Assembly: GCF_021611515.1 (NCBI RefSeq)
Contig: NZ_CP090960.1
Location: 1 to 64,000 of the forward strand
Origin: Mariluticola halotolerans
GTDB taxonomy: Bacteria; Pseudomonadota; Alphaproteobacteria; Rhizobiales; Devosiaceae
DNA: 64,000 nt
Reading direction: 5' to 3'
How positions within the stretch are numbered: the first letter of the stretch is position 1; every line of letters starts with the position of its first letter. The position numbers and the translations under genes were made by a program. Below are positions 1 to 9,167 of this stretch, in pieces. The notes under the pieces were generated by a model, which had not been told where the DNA came from, did not search any database, and saw only the letters and a program-made list of their open reading frames with translations.

Positions 1-406
1 TAGCGACATTGATCGAGCGCAAACCGGCAGCCATGGGAATTCTGATAGAAAGATCGGCTTTGGCAGCCACTGAGTCGGGTACCCCGGCGCTTTCGCGCCC
101 CACCATCAGTATATCGTCGGATCCGAACCGGGTCTCATAAGCAGAGTTTTCCGCCTTTGTGGTGAGCAATACGAGTCGTTTTTCAGTGCCCGCCCGCCAT
201 TCTTCAAAGGCTTCAAAGCTGTTGTGTTCTGTGACCTTGGCCACTTCGGCATAATCGAGGCCCGCCCGTTTCAGGTGGCGATCCGAAAAAGGGAAGCCGG
301 TGGGCCGAATAATGTGGAGATCGAAATCAAGGCAGGCGGCGAGCCGGATCAGCGTCCCGGTATTCTGGGGAATATCAGGCTGGTAGAGCGCGAGAGAGAC
401 CGGCAT
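1..406 (-). CDS. trmL: tRNA (cytidine(34)-2'-O)-methyltransferase TrmL, 3' part cut by window edge
   Basis: Reading the minus strand from the ATG at 406 gives about 135 codons that run off the window start. The N-terminus holds the SPOUT-family motif LYQPDIPQNTGTLIRLA, and near the edge come LMVGRESAGVP and IPMAAGLRSINVA, the SAM-binding knot motifs of TrmL/YibK. The family methylates the wobble ribose of tRNA-Leu. It is transcribed divergently from petABC. Only the extreme C-terminus is missing; nothing suggests a pseudogene. Confidence 0.9.
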   Translation of the reverse strand, partial: MPVSLALYQPDIPQNTGTLIRLAACLDFDLHIIRPTGFPFSDRHLKRAGLDYAEVAKVTEHNSFEAFEEWRAGTEKRLVLLTTKAENSAYETRFGSDDILMVGRESAGVPDSVAAKADLSIRIPMAAGLRSINVA

Positions 407-661
407 GGCGGGCTATATCCAATCGGGAAGGCTGGGAAAAACGGCAATGTTTACGGTCGTAGATCATTACGAGAGTGGGTATAGTGTCGCAGATGGGCAT
501 TGTCACGGCCTCACGGACTGGACAAGCGGTTGTGACAGTGCAAAAAGAACTCGAAATCCGGGACCTTCACAGGTGAGCGGTAATGATTCGTGCGCCAAGG
601 TTCAACGGTGCCGGTCAAGAAGCGATACAGCTAGTATTTTTTGGGGCGAGGATCACGAACC

Positions 662-1186
662 TTGGCTACGCAAGCAAAGACAACAGCAACGCGGCGGGAC
701 TTTTTGTACGTCGCAACTGGCGCGGTAGGCGCCGTGGGTGTGGCAGGGGTGGCATGGCCACTCATTGACCAGATGAATCCGGATGCGTCTGTTTTGGCGC
801 TGGCATCCATTGAGTTCGATGTTTCAAGCATCGAAGTTGGACAGTCGGTTACCATCAAATGGCGCGGTTTGCCGGTTTTTGTGCGGCATCGCACCCCGGC
901 GGAAATTGAGGAAGCAAAGGCTGTGCCTTTGAGCGAACTCAAGGACCCCGAAACCGATGCTCAACGCACGAAAGAGGGCCATGAAGAATGGCTCATCATG
1001 ATTGCCAATTGTACGCATCTGGGATGTATCCCTGTTGGCGAAACCGGCGAATATGACGGCTGGTTCTGTCCGTGCCACGGTTCGGTCTACGATACCGCTG
1101 GCCGTATCCGCAAAGGCCCTGCACCTAAAAATCTGGTGTTGCCGCCTTATGAATTCGTGAGCGATACGCTCGTGCAGATCGGCTAA
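662..1186 (+). CDS. petA: Ubiquinol-cytochrome c reductase iron-sulfur (Rieske) subunit
   Basis: Rieske subunit of the bc1 complex, carrying the 2Fe-2S cluster that takes electrons from ubiquinol to cytochrome c1. The cluster motifs CTHLGC and CPCHGS are intact. The N-terminus has a twin-arginine-like [12 protein letters not shown] followed by one membrane anchor. I chose the TTG at 662 because GCGAGGA lies about 10 bases upstream and the product starts [13 protein letters not shown]; a TTG at 641 is possible but has no ribosome site. At 174 aa it has normal family length. First gene of petABC. Confidence 0.93.
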   Translation: MATQAKTTATRRDFLYVATGAVGAVGVAGVAWPLIDQMNPDASVLALASIEFDVSSIEVGQSVTIKWRGLPVFVRHRTPAEIEEAKAVPLSELKDPETDAQRTKEGHEEWLIMIANCTHLGCIPVGETGEYDGWFCPCHGSVYDTAGRIRKGPAPKNLVLPPYEFVSDTLVQIG

Positions 1187-1196
1187 GGGGGGCATT

Positions 1197-2444
1197 ATGG
1201 CAGGCAATAGCACTTACACACCCACCAACCCCGTCGAGAAATGGCTCGATGACCGGTTGCCACTTGTCAGGTTCTCCAAAGAGCACCTGATGGATTTTCC
1301 GACACCGAAGAACCTCAACTACTGGTGGACCTTCGGTGCGATTCTGGCGATCATGCTGGTCGTGCAGATTATCACCGGCATTATTCTGGCGATGCATTAT
1401 ACGCCGAATGTCGATCTGGCGTTCAATTCGGTTGAGCATATCCGCCGTGATGTGAATTATGGCCGGGTCATTCAGGGTACACACGCCGTGGGTGCCTCGA
1501 TGTTCTTCTTTGCGGTCTATATCCATATTTTCCGCGGCTTGTATTTTGGTTCCTATAAAGCGCCGCGTGAGATTTTGTGGATGCTGGGTGTGATCATCTT
1601 CCTTTTGATGATGGCAACTGCGTTCATGGGTTACGTGTTGCCCTGGGGCCAGATGAGCTTCTGGGGTGCGACGGTTATCACCAATATCTTCTCGGCCATT
1701 CCGCTGGTTGGTAATGCTCTGATGGAGTTTTTGCGTGGTGGCTTTGCGGTTGATAACGCGACGCTGAACCGGTTCTTCTCGCTGCACTACCTGCTGCCGT
1801 TCGTGATTGCCGCCGTTGTGGCGCTGCATATCTGGGCGTTGCATGTGCCGGGCAATAACAACCCGACTGGTGTTGAGGTTAAGTCTAGCCGCGATACGCT
1901 GAGCTTCCATCCGTATTACACGATGAAAGATCTGTTTGCGGTTGTGGTGTTCTTCATCCCGTTCGCCTGGTTCGTATTCTTCGCTCCAGACATTCTCGGG
2001 CATCCCGATAACTACATCATGGCCAATAGCCAGGTGACACCGACACACATCGTGCCGGAATGGTACCTGCTGCCGTTCTACGCCATGTTGCGGGCCATCG
2101 ATTTCAACGTGTTGTTCATCGATTCAAAGCTTGGCGGCGTCATTGTAATGTTCGGGTCAATCCTGATCCTGTTCGTCTTGCCCTGGCTCGACACATCAAA
2201 GGTGCGTTCCGGTAACTTCCGTCCGCTGTTCCGGCCGTTCTATTGGGTGTTCGTTGCGAACTTCCTGGCGTTGCTTTATCTCGGCGCACAGCCGGCCGAG
2301 GGCATCTACACTATCCTTGCGAAGCTCTGCACCGCTTACTACTTCGCGTATTTCATTATCATCCTGCCTGTCCTTTCACGCATCGAAACGCCTCGGCCTT
2401 TGCCGAAGAGCATTTCCGAGAGCGTGCTGGGTTCGGCGCACTAG
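1197..2444 (+). CDS. petB: Cytochrome b of the bc1 complex
   Basis: Membrane cytochrome b (415 aa) with the quinone-oxidising and quinone-reducing sites. Visible family landmarks are the heme-ligand helices ([40 protein letters not shown]), the Qo-site WGA stretch in [13 protein letters not shown], and PEWY in [14 protein letters not shown]. The strong site AGGGGGG precedes the ATG, 10 bases after petA. It is separate from cytochrome c1, unlike the fused fbcH of some Bradyrhizobium relatives. Confidence 0.97.
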   Translation: MAGNSTYTPTNPVEKWLDDRLPLVRFSKEHLMDFPTPKNLNYWWTFGAILAIMLVVQIITGIILAMHYTPNVDLAFNSVEHIRRDVNYGRVIQGTHAVGASMFFFAVYIHIFRGLYFGSYKAPREILWMLGVIIFLLMMATAFMGYVLPWGQMSFWGATVITNIFSAIPLVGNALMEFLRGGFAVDNATLNRFFSLHYLLPFVIAAVVALHIWALHVPGNNNPTGVEVKSSRDTLSFHPYYTMKDLFAVVVFFIPFAWFVFFAPDILGHPDNYIMANSQVTPTHIVPEWYLLPFYAMLRAIDFNVLFIDSKLGGVIVMFGSILILFVLPWLDTSKVRSGNFRPLFRPFYWVFVANFLALLYLGAQPAEGIYTILAKLCTAYYFAYFIIILPVLSRIETPRPLPKSISESVLGSAH

Positions 2445-2461
2445 GGCGAAGGAAGAGAAAA

Positions 2462-3292
2462 ATGATCAAGTTCAAGACCATTTTCGCTGCCCTGGCGTTG
2501 GCGGGTTCTCTGGCACTCTCACCGGCCGCGATGGCCGCTGAAGAAGGTGGCATGGAAGCAGAACTGCAGGATTGGAGCTTTGCCGGCCTGTTTGGGACTT
2601 ACGATACCCATCAGTTGCAGCGCGGGTTTCAGGTGTTCCGGGAAGTTTGTGCAAGCTGTCACTCGGCTGATCTGCTCGCATTTCGCAACCTGTCTGAAGA
2701 AGGTGGCCCGTCTTATACTGAGGGTCAGGTAAAGGCGCTGGCTGCGGAATACTCAATTCCCGACCCGAGCACGGATACCGGCGAACGTCCGGCTGTGTCC
2801 GCTGATCGTTGGCCATCGCCTTTTGCTACGGAGCAGGATGCGCGTGATTCCAACAACGGTGCTTACCCGCCCGATTTTTCGGTACTGGCAAAGGCGCGTG
2901 GCATTTCGCAGAAATTCCCTTACTGGGCGTTTAATTACTTCACGGCCTATCAAGAGGGCGGTCCGGATTTCATCTATAACGTGCTCGTCAATTATGCCGA
3001 GCCGCCGCATGGCGTAGAAGTTGCCGCCGGCCAGCATTACAATGCCTATCTTGGCCATGGCATCTCAATGCCGCCGCCTCTGACGGACGGTCTGGTTACC
3101 TATGAAGACGAGACAACGCCGCAAACGACCGAACAGTATGCGCGCGACGTTTCTGCCTTCATGATGTGGATGGCTGACCCGCATCTGGCTTCACGCAAGG
3201 CAATGGGGTTCAGGGTTTTGCTGTTCCTCGTGCTGTTTGCCGGGATGATGTATCTGGTCAAGCGCAAGCTTTGGGCTGATGTGAAGCACTGA
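2462..3292 (+). CDS. petC: Cytochrome c1 of the bc1 complex
   Basis: Periplasm-facing c-type cytochrome (276 aa) that passes electrons to soluble or membrane cytochrome c. The start at 2462 follows GGAAGAG and gives a clean signal peptide ending AMAAEEGG. The heme site is CASCH (FREVCASCHSADLLAFRNL). A C-terminal membrane anchor (GFRVLLFLVLFAGMMYLVKRKLW) is present. The frame stays open upstream into petB, but that part is a shadow. Last gene of the operon, closed by a strong terminator. Confidence 0.96.
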   Translation: MIKFKTIFAALALAGSLALSPAAMAAEEGGMEAELQDWSFAGLFGTYDTHQLQRGFQVFREVCASCHSADLLAFRNLSEEGGPSYTEGQVKALAAEYSIPDPSTDTGERPAVSADRWPSPFATEQDARDSNNGAYPPDFSVLAKARGISQKFPYWAFNYFTAYQEGGPDFIYNVLVNYAEPPHGVEVAAGQHYNAYLGHGISMPPPLTDGLVTYEDETTPQTTEQYARDVSAFMMWMADPHLASRKAMGFRVLLFLVLFAGMMYLVKRKLWADVKH

Positions 3293-3318
3293 TTTTTCAG
3301 TACACATTGAACGATATT

Positions 3319-3346
3319 AAAGGGCCCTTCGGGGCCCTTTTCTTTT
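3319..3346 (+). terminator. Intrinsic terminator of petABC
   Basis: A perfect 9-bp stem AAAGGGCCC/GGGCCCTTT with the stable UUCG loop, followed by a T-rich tail (TTCTTTT), 27 bases after the petC stop. Confidence 0.92.
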
Positions 3347-3446
3347 GTGTATTGGTATGGCGTGAGGTGGGACGAAACGCTACTCTTTGGGCAGAAGGTG
3401 ATCGGAAGCTGGTTGCCATTACGCCTTATAACGGAGCTATTCGCTG

Positions 3447-3980
3447 ATGACGATCGATCTGAAATCGCTTGTGCGGACCATCCCTGATTATCCCAAGAAA
3501 GGGATTTTGTTTCGCGACATCACGACGCTGATCGAGAATCCAGCCGGATTTCGGGAAAGTGTTGAACGGATCGCTTCTGTCTATCGCGGCATGGGCATTA
3601 CGCATGTGGCGGGAATCGAAGCGCGCGGCTTTATTTTCGGGGCTGGTGTTGCGATGTCATTGGGGGCCGGTTTCGTGCCAGTGCGGAAGTCCGGCAAATT
3701 GCCGGGGGAGACGATCGGGCAGAATTATGCGCTCGAATATGGTGTGGACACGATTGAAATCCATGCCGACGTTGTGGGCGCTGATGACCATGTGCTGGTG
3801 GTTGACGATCTGATTGCCACGGGCGGCACAGCGATTGCGGCAGTGGCTTTGCTGCGGCGTACGGGGGCGGCTGTGGAACACGCCGCATTTGTGATCGACC
3901 TGCCGGATCTGGGTGGGGCGGGCAAGCTGCGGGCAGAAGCTATCGAAGTGAATAGCCTGATGACGTTTGACGGCGACTAG
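3447..3980 (+). CDS. apt: Adenine phosphoribosyltransferase
   Basis: Purine salvage enzyme making AMP from adenine and PRPP. The 177-aa protein has the PRPP-binding motif VLVVDDLIATGGTA and the family start with IRTIPDYPKKGILFRDI-type sequence. The C-terminus (NSLMTFDGD) is normal. GGAGC lies 10 bases before the ATG. Monocistronic, between petABC and a convergent MaoC pair. Confidence 0.96.
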   Translation: MTIDLKSLVRTIPDYPKKGILFRDITTLIENPAGFRESVERIASVYRGMGITHVAGIEARGFIFGAGVAMSLGAGFVPVRKSGKLPGETIGQNYALEYGVDTIEIHADVVGADDHVLVVDDLIATGGTAIAAVALLRRTGAAVEHAAFVIDLPDLGGAGKLRAEAIEVNSLMTFDGD

Positions 3981-4007
3981 GCCGCCGCGCCTTTCGCTAA
4001 ACCAGGA

Positions 4008-4559
4008 CTATCGCCGGAATTGTTTGCCGATGACGGGCAGTTGGGCAATCCAGAGTTTCACGCGCTGCACGGCGGTCGGCGTATAGTCTCTCAGTTTGGA
4101 AAATCCGACGAGCTTGGCGCTATAGACCAGCTCCCCGTCCTGATTTCTGGCATTGATCTGGTTAAACAAAAGGCCCCAGCCGGGAATGGAGTTGGAGCGG
4201 CGCTTGCCGGTTACTATCAGTTCGTAGGTCACGGTGTCGCCGGGCCTTACCGGCGCTTTGAAAACCATGCTGCTGACACCGGGTGAGGGGCCGGACACGC
4301 CCGGTTCCTCGCCGATCAGGCGCAGGCGCTCTTCCTCGGCGAACAGGGCGTCCACCATTTTGCGGTGACCGACGCAGACCGTGTGCCAACCCGACGCGAT
4401 GGGGCCGCCGAAATGAGAAAATTTGGCTTTGTCCGGATCGATATGGAAATATTGCGGGTCATAGAGCTTCCCGAAGCGGATGATTTCTTCTTCTGAGAAG
4501 GTGTAATCGCCCAAAGGAAAGACGTCGTTCTCGACAATATCCTCAAACCAGCGCGTCAT
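4008..4559 (-). CDS. MaoC-like hotdog-fold dehydratase family protein
   Basis: 183 aa with the MaoC/R-hydratase core: FSEEEIIRFGKLYDPQYFHIDP, then GPIASGWHTVCVGHRKM. The family hydrates enoyl-CoA-type thioesters, using the Asp-x-x-x-x-His pair visible in YDPQYFHID. Its ATG overlaps the stop of the next gene upstream (ATGA), so the two MaoC proteins are translationally coupled and probably form a heteromer or act in sequence. Substrate not predictable. Confidence 0.85.
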   Translation of the reverse strand: MTRWFEDIVENDVFPLGDYTFSEEEIIRFGKLYDPQYFHIDPDKAKFSHFGGPIASGWHTVCVGHRKMVDALFAEEERLRLIGEEPGVSGPSPGVSSMVFKAPVRPGDTVTYELIVTGKRRSNSIPGWGLLFNQINARNQDGELVYSAKLVGFSKLRDYTPTAVQRVKLWIAQLPVIGKQFRR

Positions 4560-5050
4560 TCTGTGGCTCCTTCGACCGGTGCTGCGGGATCGCGCACTTC
4601 GATCAGGTTGTTAAGGACCATGCTCATTACCGGCTGGCCCTTTTGATTGGTGATGTCGAAGGTGAGGGTGACGATGCCCCATTCGGGACGTGACTGGGTG
4701 CGTCGAAGCGCGGTGATGGTGACAGTGCCGCCGATGGTGTCCCCCTTCATGACCGGGGTTTTCCATTTTAGATCGTCAAATCCCAAACCTCCGGCGGACG
4801 CGATTTTGCTGAGAAACGCGTCAACCAGCATCCGCAGGCTGAGAGCGGCTGTTTGCCAACCGCTTGAGGCGAGGCCGCCAAGCAGCGATTTCTTCGCCGC
4901 CTTCTCGTCCAGGTGAAAAGGGAAGGGGTCGAATTCGGTCGCAAAGGTGGTGATCATTGCCTTGGTCACTTTGGTGGTGCCTAGGGGGATTATCTCTCCC
5001 ACCACAAGGTCTTCATAGTGCCGGCGATTTTCAGTTACTGGATTGGTCAT
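4556..5050 (-). CDS. MaoC-like hotdog-fold dehydratase family protein
   Basis: 164 aa if started at the ATG at 5050 (MTNPVTENRRHYEDL); an in-frame ATG at 5062 is also possible and neither has a good ribosome site. The frame extends to 5419 but that part overlaps the divergent SpeE-like gene and does not look like protein. Core motif FATEFDPFPFHLDEKAA with the catalytic Asp and His, then SSGWQTAALSLRML. It is a diverged paralogue of the next gene, with which it shares a 4-base overlap. Confidence 0.82.
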   Translation of the reverse strand: MTNPVTENRRHYEDLVVGEIIPLGTTKVTKAMITTFATEFDPFPFHLDEKAAKKSLLGGLASSGWQTAALSLRMLVDAFLSKIASAGGLGFDDLKWKTPVMKGDTIGGTVTITALRRTQSRPEWGIVTLTFDITNQKGQPVMSMVLNNLIEVRDPAAPVEGATE

Positions 5051-5204
5051 TATGTTGCCCATTACGTCAATGCGATGGATAAAACCCTGCTTCGCGTTTG
5101 ATGTAAAGTTTTCCGCGATGTCCGAGGTGTTTGCGCTTTGGCCTTGTGGGGGCTTCTGGCTATAAAGCGCATACCTGATCTCTTTGCCCGATTGAAAGAA
5201 TGCC

Positions 5205-5879
5205 ATGCTGCCCTGGGAGAAACTTGATGCCGTTTCAGTTGCGGGCGGCAGTGACGAATTGCGGCTGATGCGGCGTGGCAATGAATATTCGATTATGCTG
5301 GGCACGAATGAACTGATGAACAGCCGCTTGAGCGGTTCGGAGCAGGCGTTGGCGACGCTTGCTTGCGACAAGCTCACGGGAGGTTCTGTGCCTGTCGTGC
5401 TGATTGGCGGGCTGGGCATGGGGTTTACGCTCAGGGCGGCGCTGGGGGCGTTGCCACCAAAAGCGCAGGTGACTGTGGCCGAGCTGGTGCCAGCAGTGAT
5501 CAGCTGGGCCAGAGGGCCGATGTCGGCGTTGTTCGAGGGCTGTCTGGATGATCCGCGCGTAACCGTGCATCAAGGGGACGTTTTGGCACTGATTAGAAGT
5601 GCGAAGACCCAATATGACGCGATTTTGCTCGATGTGGATAATGGCCCGGATGGACTTACCCGTGCGGCCAATGACGGGCTTTACAGTGCGCGCGGGCTTG
5701 AGGCTGTGCGGCAGGCGCTGAAACCGGGTGGGGTTCTGACAGTATGGTCCTCGGCACCGGACGAGAGGTTTACCCAGCGGGTGAAAGCGGCTGGCTTTGG
5801 CGTTGAGACGGTGCCGGTGCGCGCGCATGGTAAGCGCGGGGCGCGGCATGTGATCTGGGTGGCGGTTAAAGGGGGCTGA
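5205..5879 (+). CDS. Spermidine-synthase-like SAM-binding protein
   Basis: 224 aa with the Rossmann fold of the spermine/spermidine synthase family: VVLIGGLGMGFTLRAAL (nucleotide loop), VTVAELVPAVISWARG (acidic ribose-binding end), DAILLDVDNGPDG, and LKPGGVLTVWSS. It lacks the N-terminal beta domain of true SpeE and the usual D-x-x-Y region is weak, so it may be a methyltransferase-like relative and not an aminopropyltransferase. The polyamine genes nspC and the carboxynorspermidine dehydrogenase lie 4 kb away, but no operon links them. Confidence 0.75.
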   Translation: MLPWEKLDAVSVAGGSDELRLMRRGNEYSIMLGTNELMNSRLSGSEQALATLACDKLTGGSVPVVLIGGLGMGFTLRAALGALPPKAQVTVAELVPAVISWARGPMSALFEGCLDDPRVTVHQGDVLALIRSAKTQYDAILLDVDNGPDGLTRAANDGLYSARGLEAVRQALKPGGVLTVWSSAPDERFTQRVKAAGFGVETVPVRAHGKRGARHVIWVAVKGG

Positions 5880-5885
5880 GGGGTT

Positions 5886-6055
5886 CTTTCACCCTCCCCT
5901 TGATGGGGAGGGTGGCCCGGCAAAGCCGGGTCGGGTGGGGTGGAGCCACAAGTTCGGTATCGGCAGATAGCTTGCAGAGTCCTTGTTTGGCCCTTCGGGC
6001 CGACCCCCACCCTTGATCCCTCCCCTCAAGGGGGAGGGAGAAGAAAGTTCTGTGT
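5886..6055. repeat. Extragenic palindromic repeat, copy A of a ~165-bp family
   Basis: Bounded by inverted CCCTCCCC/GGGGAGGG blocks and containing GGCCCGGCAAAGCCGGGTCGG and GGCCCTTCGGGCCGAC stems. A second copy at 37590-37745 matches over nearly its full length with scattered changes. The translated frames across it are not proteins. Confidence 0.85.
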
Positions 6056-6099
6056 ATGCCGCTTGCAATGAAGGGAGGGATCGGGGCTTGCCACGATCC

Positions 6100-6180
6100 G
6101 GACCTCATCCTGAGCTTATCGATGGATGGGCGACCATCGCATGGACCCTCGGGGCAAGCCCGAGGGAGAAGGAGAGGAGT
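6100..6180. repeat. Partial extragenic repeats (GAGCTT-type and CTCGGG-type)
   Basis: Holds CCTCATCCTGAGCTTATCGA, half of the inverted repeat seen complete at 36838-36911, followed by CGCATGGACCCTCGGGGCAA and AGCCCGAGGGAGAAGG, which match the 3' part of the direct repeats at 36910-37029 and 37827-37946. Confidence 0.7.
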
Positions 6181-6236
6181 GGCGCGTGCGCCGTGGTGCC
6201 GAAACCGGGAAGGCGGCGCAGAGCCGTCCGCTCGCC

Positions 6237-7334
6237 TTACGTGTTGAACTTGAACATCATCACGTCGCCGTCCTTGACGATATATTCCTTGCCCTCGTCG
6301 CGGGCCTTGCCGGCTTCCTTCGCCGCGACTTCACCGCCGAGGGTGACGAAATCATCATAGGCAATGGTCTGTGCCCGGATGAAGCCACGTTCGAAATCAG
6401 TATGAATGACGCCCGCAGCCTGGGGTGCTTTGGTGCCCTTGGTAATGGTCCAGGCCCGGGTCTCCTTGGGGCCGGCGGTGAAATAGGTTTGCAGGCCCAA
6501 CAACTCATAACCGGCGCGGATGACGCGGTTCAGGCCGGGCTCTTCAAGGCCCAGACTGTCGAGATATTCCTTTTGCTCATCCTCATCGAGCTGGGCCAGC
6601 TGGCTTTCGATCTCGGCGGAAACGATCACCATGATGGCGTCATGGGCCTTGGCGTATTCGGCAACCTTTGCTGTCATTTCATTGCCGTCGGCCGCGTCCG
6701 CCTCGTCGACATTGCAGACATAAAGTGCGGGTTTCGAGGTCAGCAATTGAAGATCGCGGAACAGCTTTTCCTCATCTTCGCTGCGCTCGACATGGCGGGC
6801 GGGCCGGCCCTCATCGAGCAGAGCGATGGCGCGGTTGATCAGGTCCAGGGTGACCTTGGCGTCCTTGTCATTGCTGCGGATCTTTTTCTCGAGTCCGCCA
6901 ATACGCTTTTGCAGGCTCTCCATGTCGGCGATCATCAATTCGGTTTCGACGACCTCGGCATCATTGATGGGGTCGACCCGGCCAGCGACATGGACAATGT
7001 CGTCGTTCTCAAAGCAGCGCAACACATAGGCGATGGCGTCGACTTCGCGGATATTGGCGAGGAACTGATTGCCCAGCCCTTCGCCTTTCGACGCGCCTTT
7101 GACGAGCCCGGCAATGTCGACAAAGCTCAATCGTGTTGGCAGGATTTCCTTGGAACCGGCGACCTTTGCGATCTTTTCCAGCCGCTCATCGGGCACGCTG
7201 ACCTCGCCGACATTCGGCTCGATGGTGCAGAAGGGGAAATTGGCTGCCTGAGCCGCCGCGGTGCGCGTCAGCGCGTTAAACAGCGTCGATTTGCCGACGT
7301 TGGGCAGGCCAACAATGCCGCACTTGAAACCCAT
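6237..7334 (-). CDS. ychF: Redox-regulated ATPase YchF (OBG family)
   Basis: Ribosome-associated P-loop NTPase that prefers ATP. The protein (365 aa from ATG 7334) starts MGFKCGIVGLPNVGKSTLF, with G1 GLPNVGKST, G3 FVDIAGLVKGA, and the NxxE-type G4 region YVCNVDEADAAD; the C-terminal TGS domain ends KDGDVMMFKFNT. An upstream in-frame start at 7379 would add unrelated residues. Length and ends are normal for YchF. Next to pth, a very common pairing. Confidence 0.96.
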   Translation of the reverse strand: MGFKCGIVGLPNVGKSTLFNALTRTAAAQAANFPFCTIEPNVGEVSVPDERLEKIAKVAGSKEILPTRLSFVDIAGLVKGASKGEGLGNQFLANIREVDAIAYVLRCFENDDIVHVAGRVDPINDAEVVETELMIADMESLQKRIGGLEKKIRSNDKDAKVTLDLINRAIALLDEGRPARHVERSEDEEKLFRDLQLLTSKPALYVCNVDEADAADGNEMTAKVAEYAKAHDAIMVIVSAEIESQLAQLDEDEQKEYLDSLGLEEPGLNRVIRAGYELLGLQTYFTAGPKETRAWTITKGTKAPQAAGVIHTDFERGFIRAQTIAYDDFVTLGGEVAAKEAGKARDEGKEYIVKDGDVMMFKFNT

Positions 7335-7488
7335 GATATTCTCCGAAAGACCCTGCCACCCCAAAGGATGTGGATACACATGCTTTTGTTGCCCTTGGGA
7401 TAGGTTTCGGGACCGATAAGGTCAAGTGCTACGTCATGGTTTGCCGGTTTTGACGGCGAATGGCGTGGGTTGGTGCGGGGCAGGCGGG

Positions 7489-8199
7489 CTATTTGCGGTC
7501 GAACAGCTTTTTGAGCATTTGTGCCATCGGCCCGGTTTCCGGCAGTTTTGGCGGGGTGGTGGTGCGCGCTTGCCGCACATGGCTTTGCGGCTTTTTCGTC
7601 GGTTTGGCCGCTTCGGGCTTTTCCGGAGCTGGGCCGTTTACCGCCAGAGCCAGACGGTTCATCAGATTGTTGGCGTCATTTTTGATAATGAGCAGGGCAT
7701 TGTCGGCAATGGAGTCGAGTAGGGGGTTGAGCCATTCGGCGTCAGCCTTGGCAAAATCACCCAGCACATGGCGGGTGACCCGGTCCTTGTGGCCGGGATG
7801 GCCAATGCCCAGACGAAGGCGGTGATAATTGGTGCCAATGACGGGATCGATCGAGCGAAGGCCGTTATGACCGCCATTGCCGCCACCGGTCTTGATGCGG
7901 ACCTTGCCGGGAGCAAGGTCGAGTTCGTCATAAAGGACGGAGATATTGGCGGGGTCCAGTTTGTAGAATTTGGTTGCCGCGCCGACAGCATCGCCGGACT
8001 TGTTCATGAAGGTCTGTGGCTTCAGCAAGAGGGCGCGTTCGCCATCGATCGTGCCATCGGCGATCAGGGCGTTGAATTTTTGCTTAAAGGGCGGGAAGTT
8101 GTGACGCTTCGCGATGGCATCGATGGCCATGAAGCCGATATTGTGGCGGTTGCCGCGATATTCATCCCCGGGATTGCCGAGGCCAACGATGAGGTGCAT
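7489..8199 (-). CDS. pth: Peptidyl-tRNA hydrolase
   Basis: Frees tRNA from peptidyl-tRNAs dropped by the ribosome. The start at ATG 8199 gives MHLIVGLGNPGDEYRGNRHNIGF, containing the catalytic Asn and His region; FMNKSG and GGGNGGHNGLRSI are also intact. The core ends near residue 190, and the last 45 residues form a Lys/Pro-rich tail that is common in Rhizobiales Pth. Transcribed after rplY, the usual pair, though a terminator lies between them. Confidence 0.95.
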   Translation of the reverse strand: MHLIVGLGNPGDEYRGNRHNIGFMAIDAIAKRHNFPPFKQKFNALIADGTIDGERALLLKPQTFMNKSGDAVGAATKFYKLDPANISVLYDELDLAPGKVRIKTGGGNGGHNGLRSIDPVIGTNYHRLRLGIGHPGHKDRVTRHVLGDFAKADAEWLNPLLDSIADNALLIIKNDANNLMNRLALAVNGPAPEKPEAAKPTKKPQSHVRQARTTTPPKLPETGPMAQMLKKLFDRK

Positions 8200-8227
8200 C
8201 GGGGCTCTCAATGTTTTTGGCAGGGCC

Positions 8228-8262
8228 TAGAGAAAAGGAAGGCAACCCGGAGGTTGCCTTCC
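8228..8262 (-). terminator. Terminator after rplY
   Basis: A perfect 11-bp stem GGAAGGCAACC/GGTTGCCTTCC with a 4-base loop, followed on the minus strand by TTTTCTC. It sits between the rplY stop and the pth start, so it would attenuate rplY-pth read-through. Confidence 0.85.
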
Positions 8263-8268
8263 AAAAGC

Positions 8269-8910
8269 TTATTCTTCGCTCGATGCTTCTTCTGCATCGT
8301 CGCCTTCTTCATCATCGCCGCTGGCACCTTCTTCGGAGCGCAGGGCAGACGGGGCAGCCATCGTTGCGATGGTGAAATCGCGGTCGGTGATGACCGGGGC
8401 CGTGCCTTCGGGCACCGAGAGAATGGCCGAATAGTGCAGGCTTTCGCCAACATCAACGCCGGTGAGATCGATATCGAAATGCTCGGGAATGGAATCAGCC
8501 GGGCAGGTGACTTCAACCGTGTGACGCACGATGTTGAGAACGCCGCCGCGCTTAATGCCGGGGCTGTCTTCTTCATTGAGGAAGTGCACAGGCACTTCGA
8601 TGGTCAGACGGGTATTCTTGCCGATGCGCAGGAAATCCACATGCATTGCAAAATCGCGTACCGGGTCAAGCTGGTAATCGCGCGGGATGACCTTGTGCTT
8701 TTCACCGTCGACGTCAACAGTGATGACGTGCGAGAGGAAACCGCCCGCATGAATGCGGCGCATGGCTTCCTTGTAGGAAACAGCGATAGGGAGCGGGGAC
8801 TTCTTGTCGCCGTAGATCACGGCAGGGATAAGACCTTCACGACGCAGTTCCCGAGCGGCCCCCTTGCCCACCCGATCACGCGGCGTAGCCTTAAATTCGG
8901 CTTCAGCCAT
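8269..8910 (-). CDS. rplY: 50S ribosomal protein L25 (CTC form)
   Basis: 5S rRNA-binding protein of the large subunit, in the long CTC form with an L25 domain ([22 protein letters not shown]) and a C-terminal TL5-like domain with an acidic tail ([13 protein letters not shown]). 213 aa from the ATG at 8910, preceded on the minus strand by GGAGAATTCCA. The reading frame runs upstream to 9291, but that part lies in the intergenic region and is not conserved-looking. Confidence 0.95.
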   Translation of the reverse strand: MAEAEFKATPRDRVGKGAARELRREGLIPAVIYGDKKSPLPIAVSYKEAMRRIHAGGFLSHVITVDVDGEKHKVIPRDYQLDPVRDFAMHVDFLRIGKNTRLTIEVPVHFLNEEDSPGIKRGGVLNIVRHTVEVTCPADSIPEHFDIDLTGVDVGESLHYSAILSVPEGTAPVITDRDFTIATMAAPSALRSEEGASGDDEEGDDAEEASSEE

Positions 8911-9167
8911 TGGAATTCTCCAAATTCGGTTGGTGTAACCTGTAACACAACAGGCTACGCACGCCTCCTCCAGGGGTGAGACGCACTTCATGCGCCGGGC
9001 TATAAGGGAAAATAGGGGTTTGAGCAAGTGCTGAAAACCGCGTCGCGCGGTGGTGTTTGCAGGCAAAGCACCCGGATTTGATCTCGCTGCGCTCTTGCCC
9101 TTCTGTTGATATGTCTTTAGGGGGTGTTCGCTTCCGTTATCCGCTGTGACTGGCCAAGGGGGATCTG

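Noticed and set aside
641-661. TTG at 641 as petA start
   Set aside because: No ribosome site before it; the TTG at 662 has GCGAGGA at proper distance.
1125-2048. 307-aa open frame opposite petB
   Set aside because: Antisense shadow of cytochrome b, His/Arg rich, no homology pattern.
6126-7403. 425-aa open frame on the plus strand opposite ychF
   Set aside because: It is the complement of a clearly conserved gene at high GC; no ribosome site and no domain.
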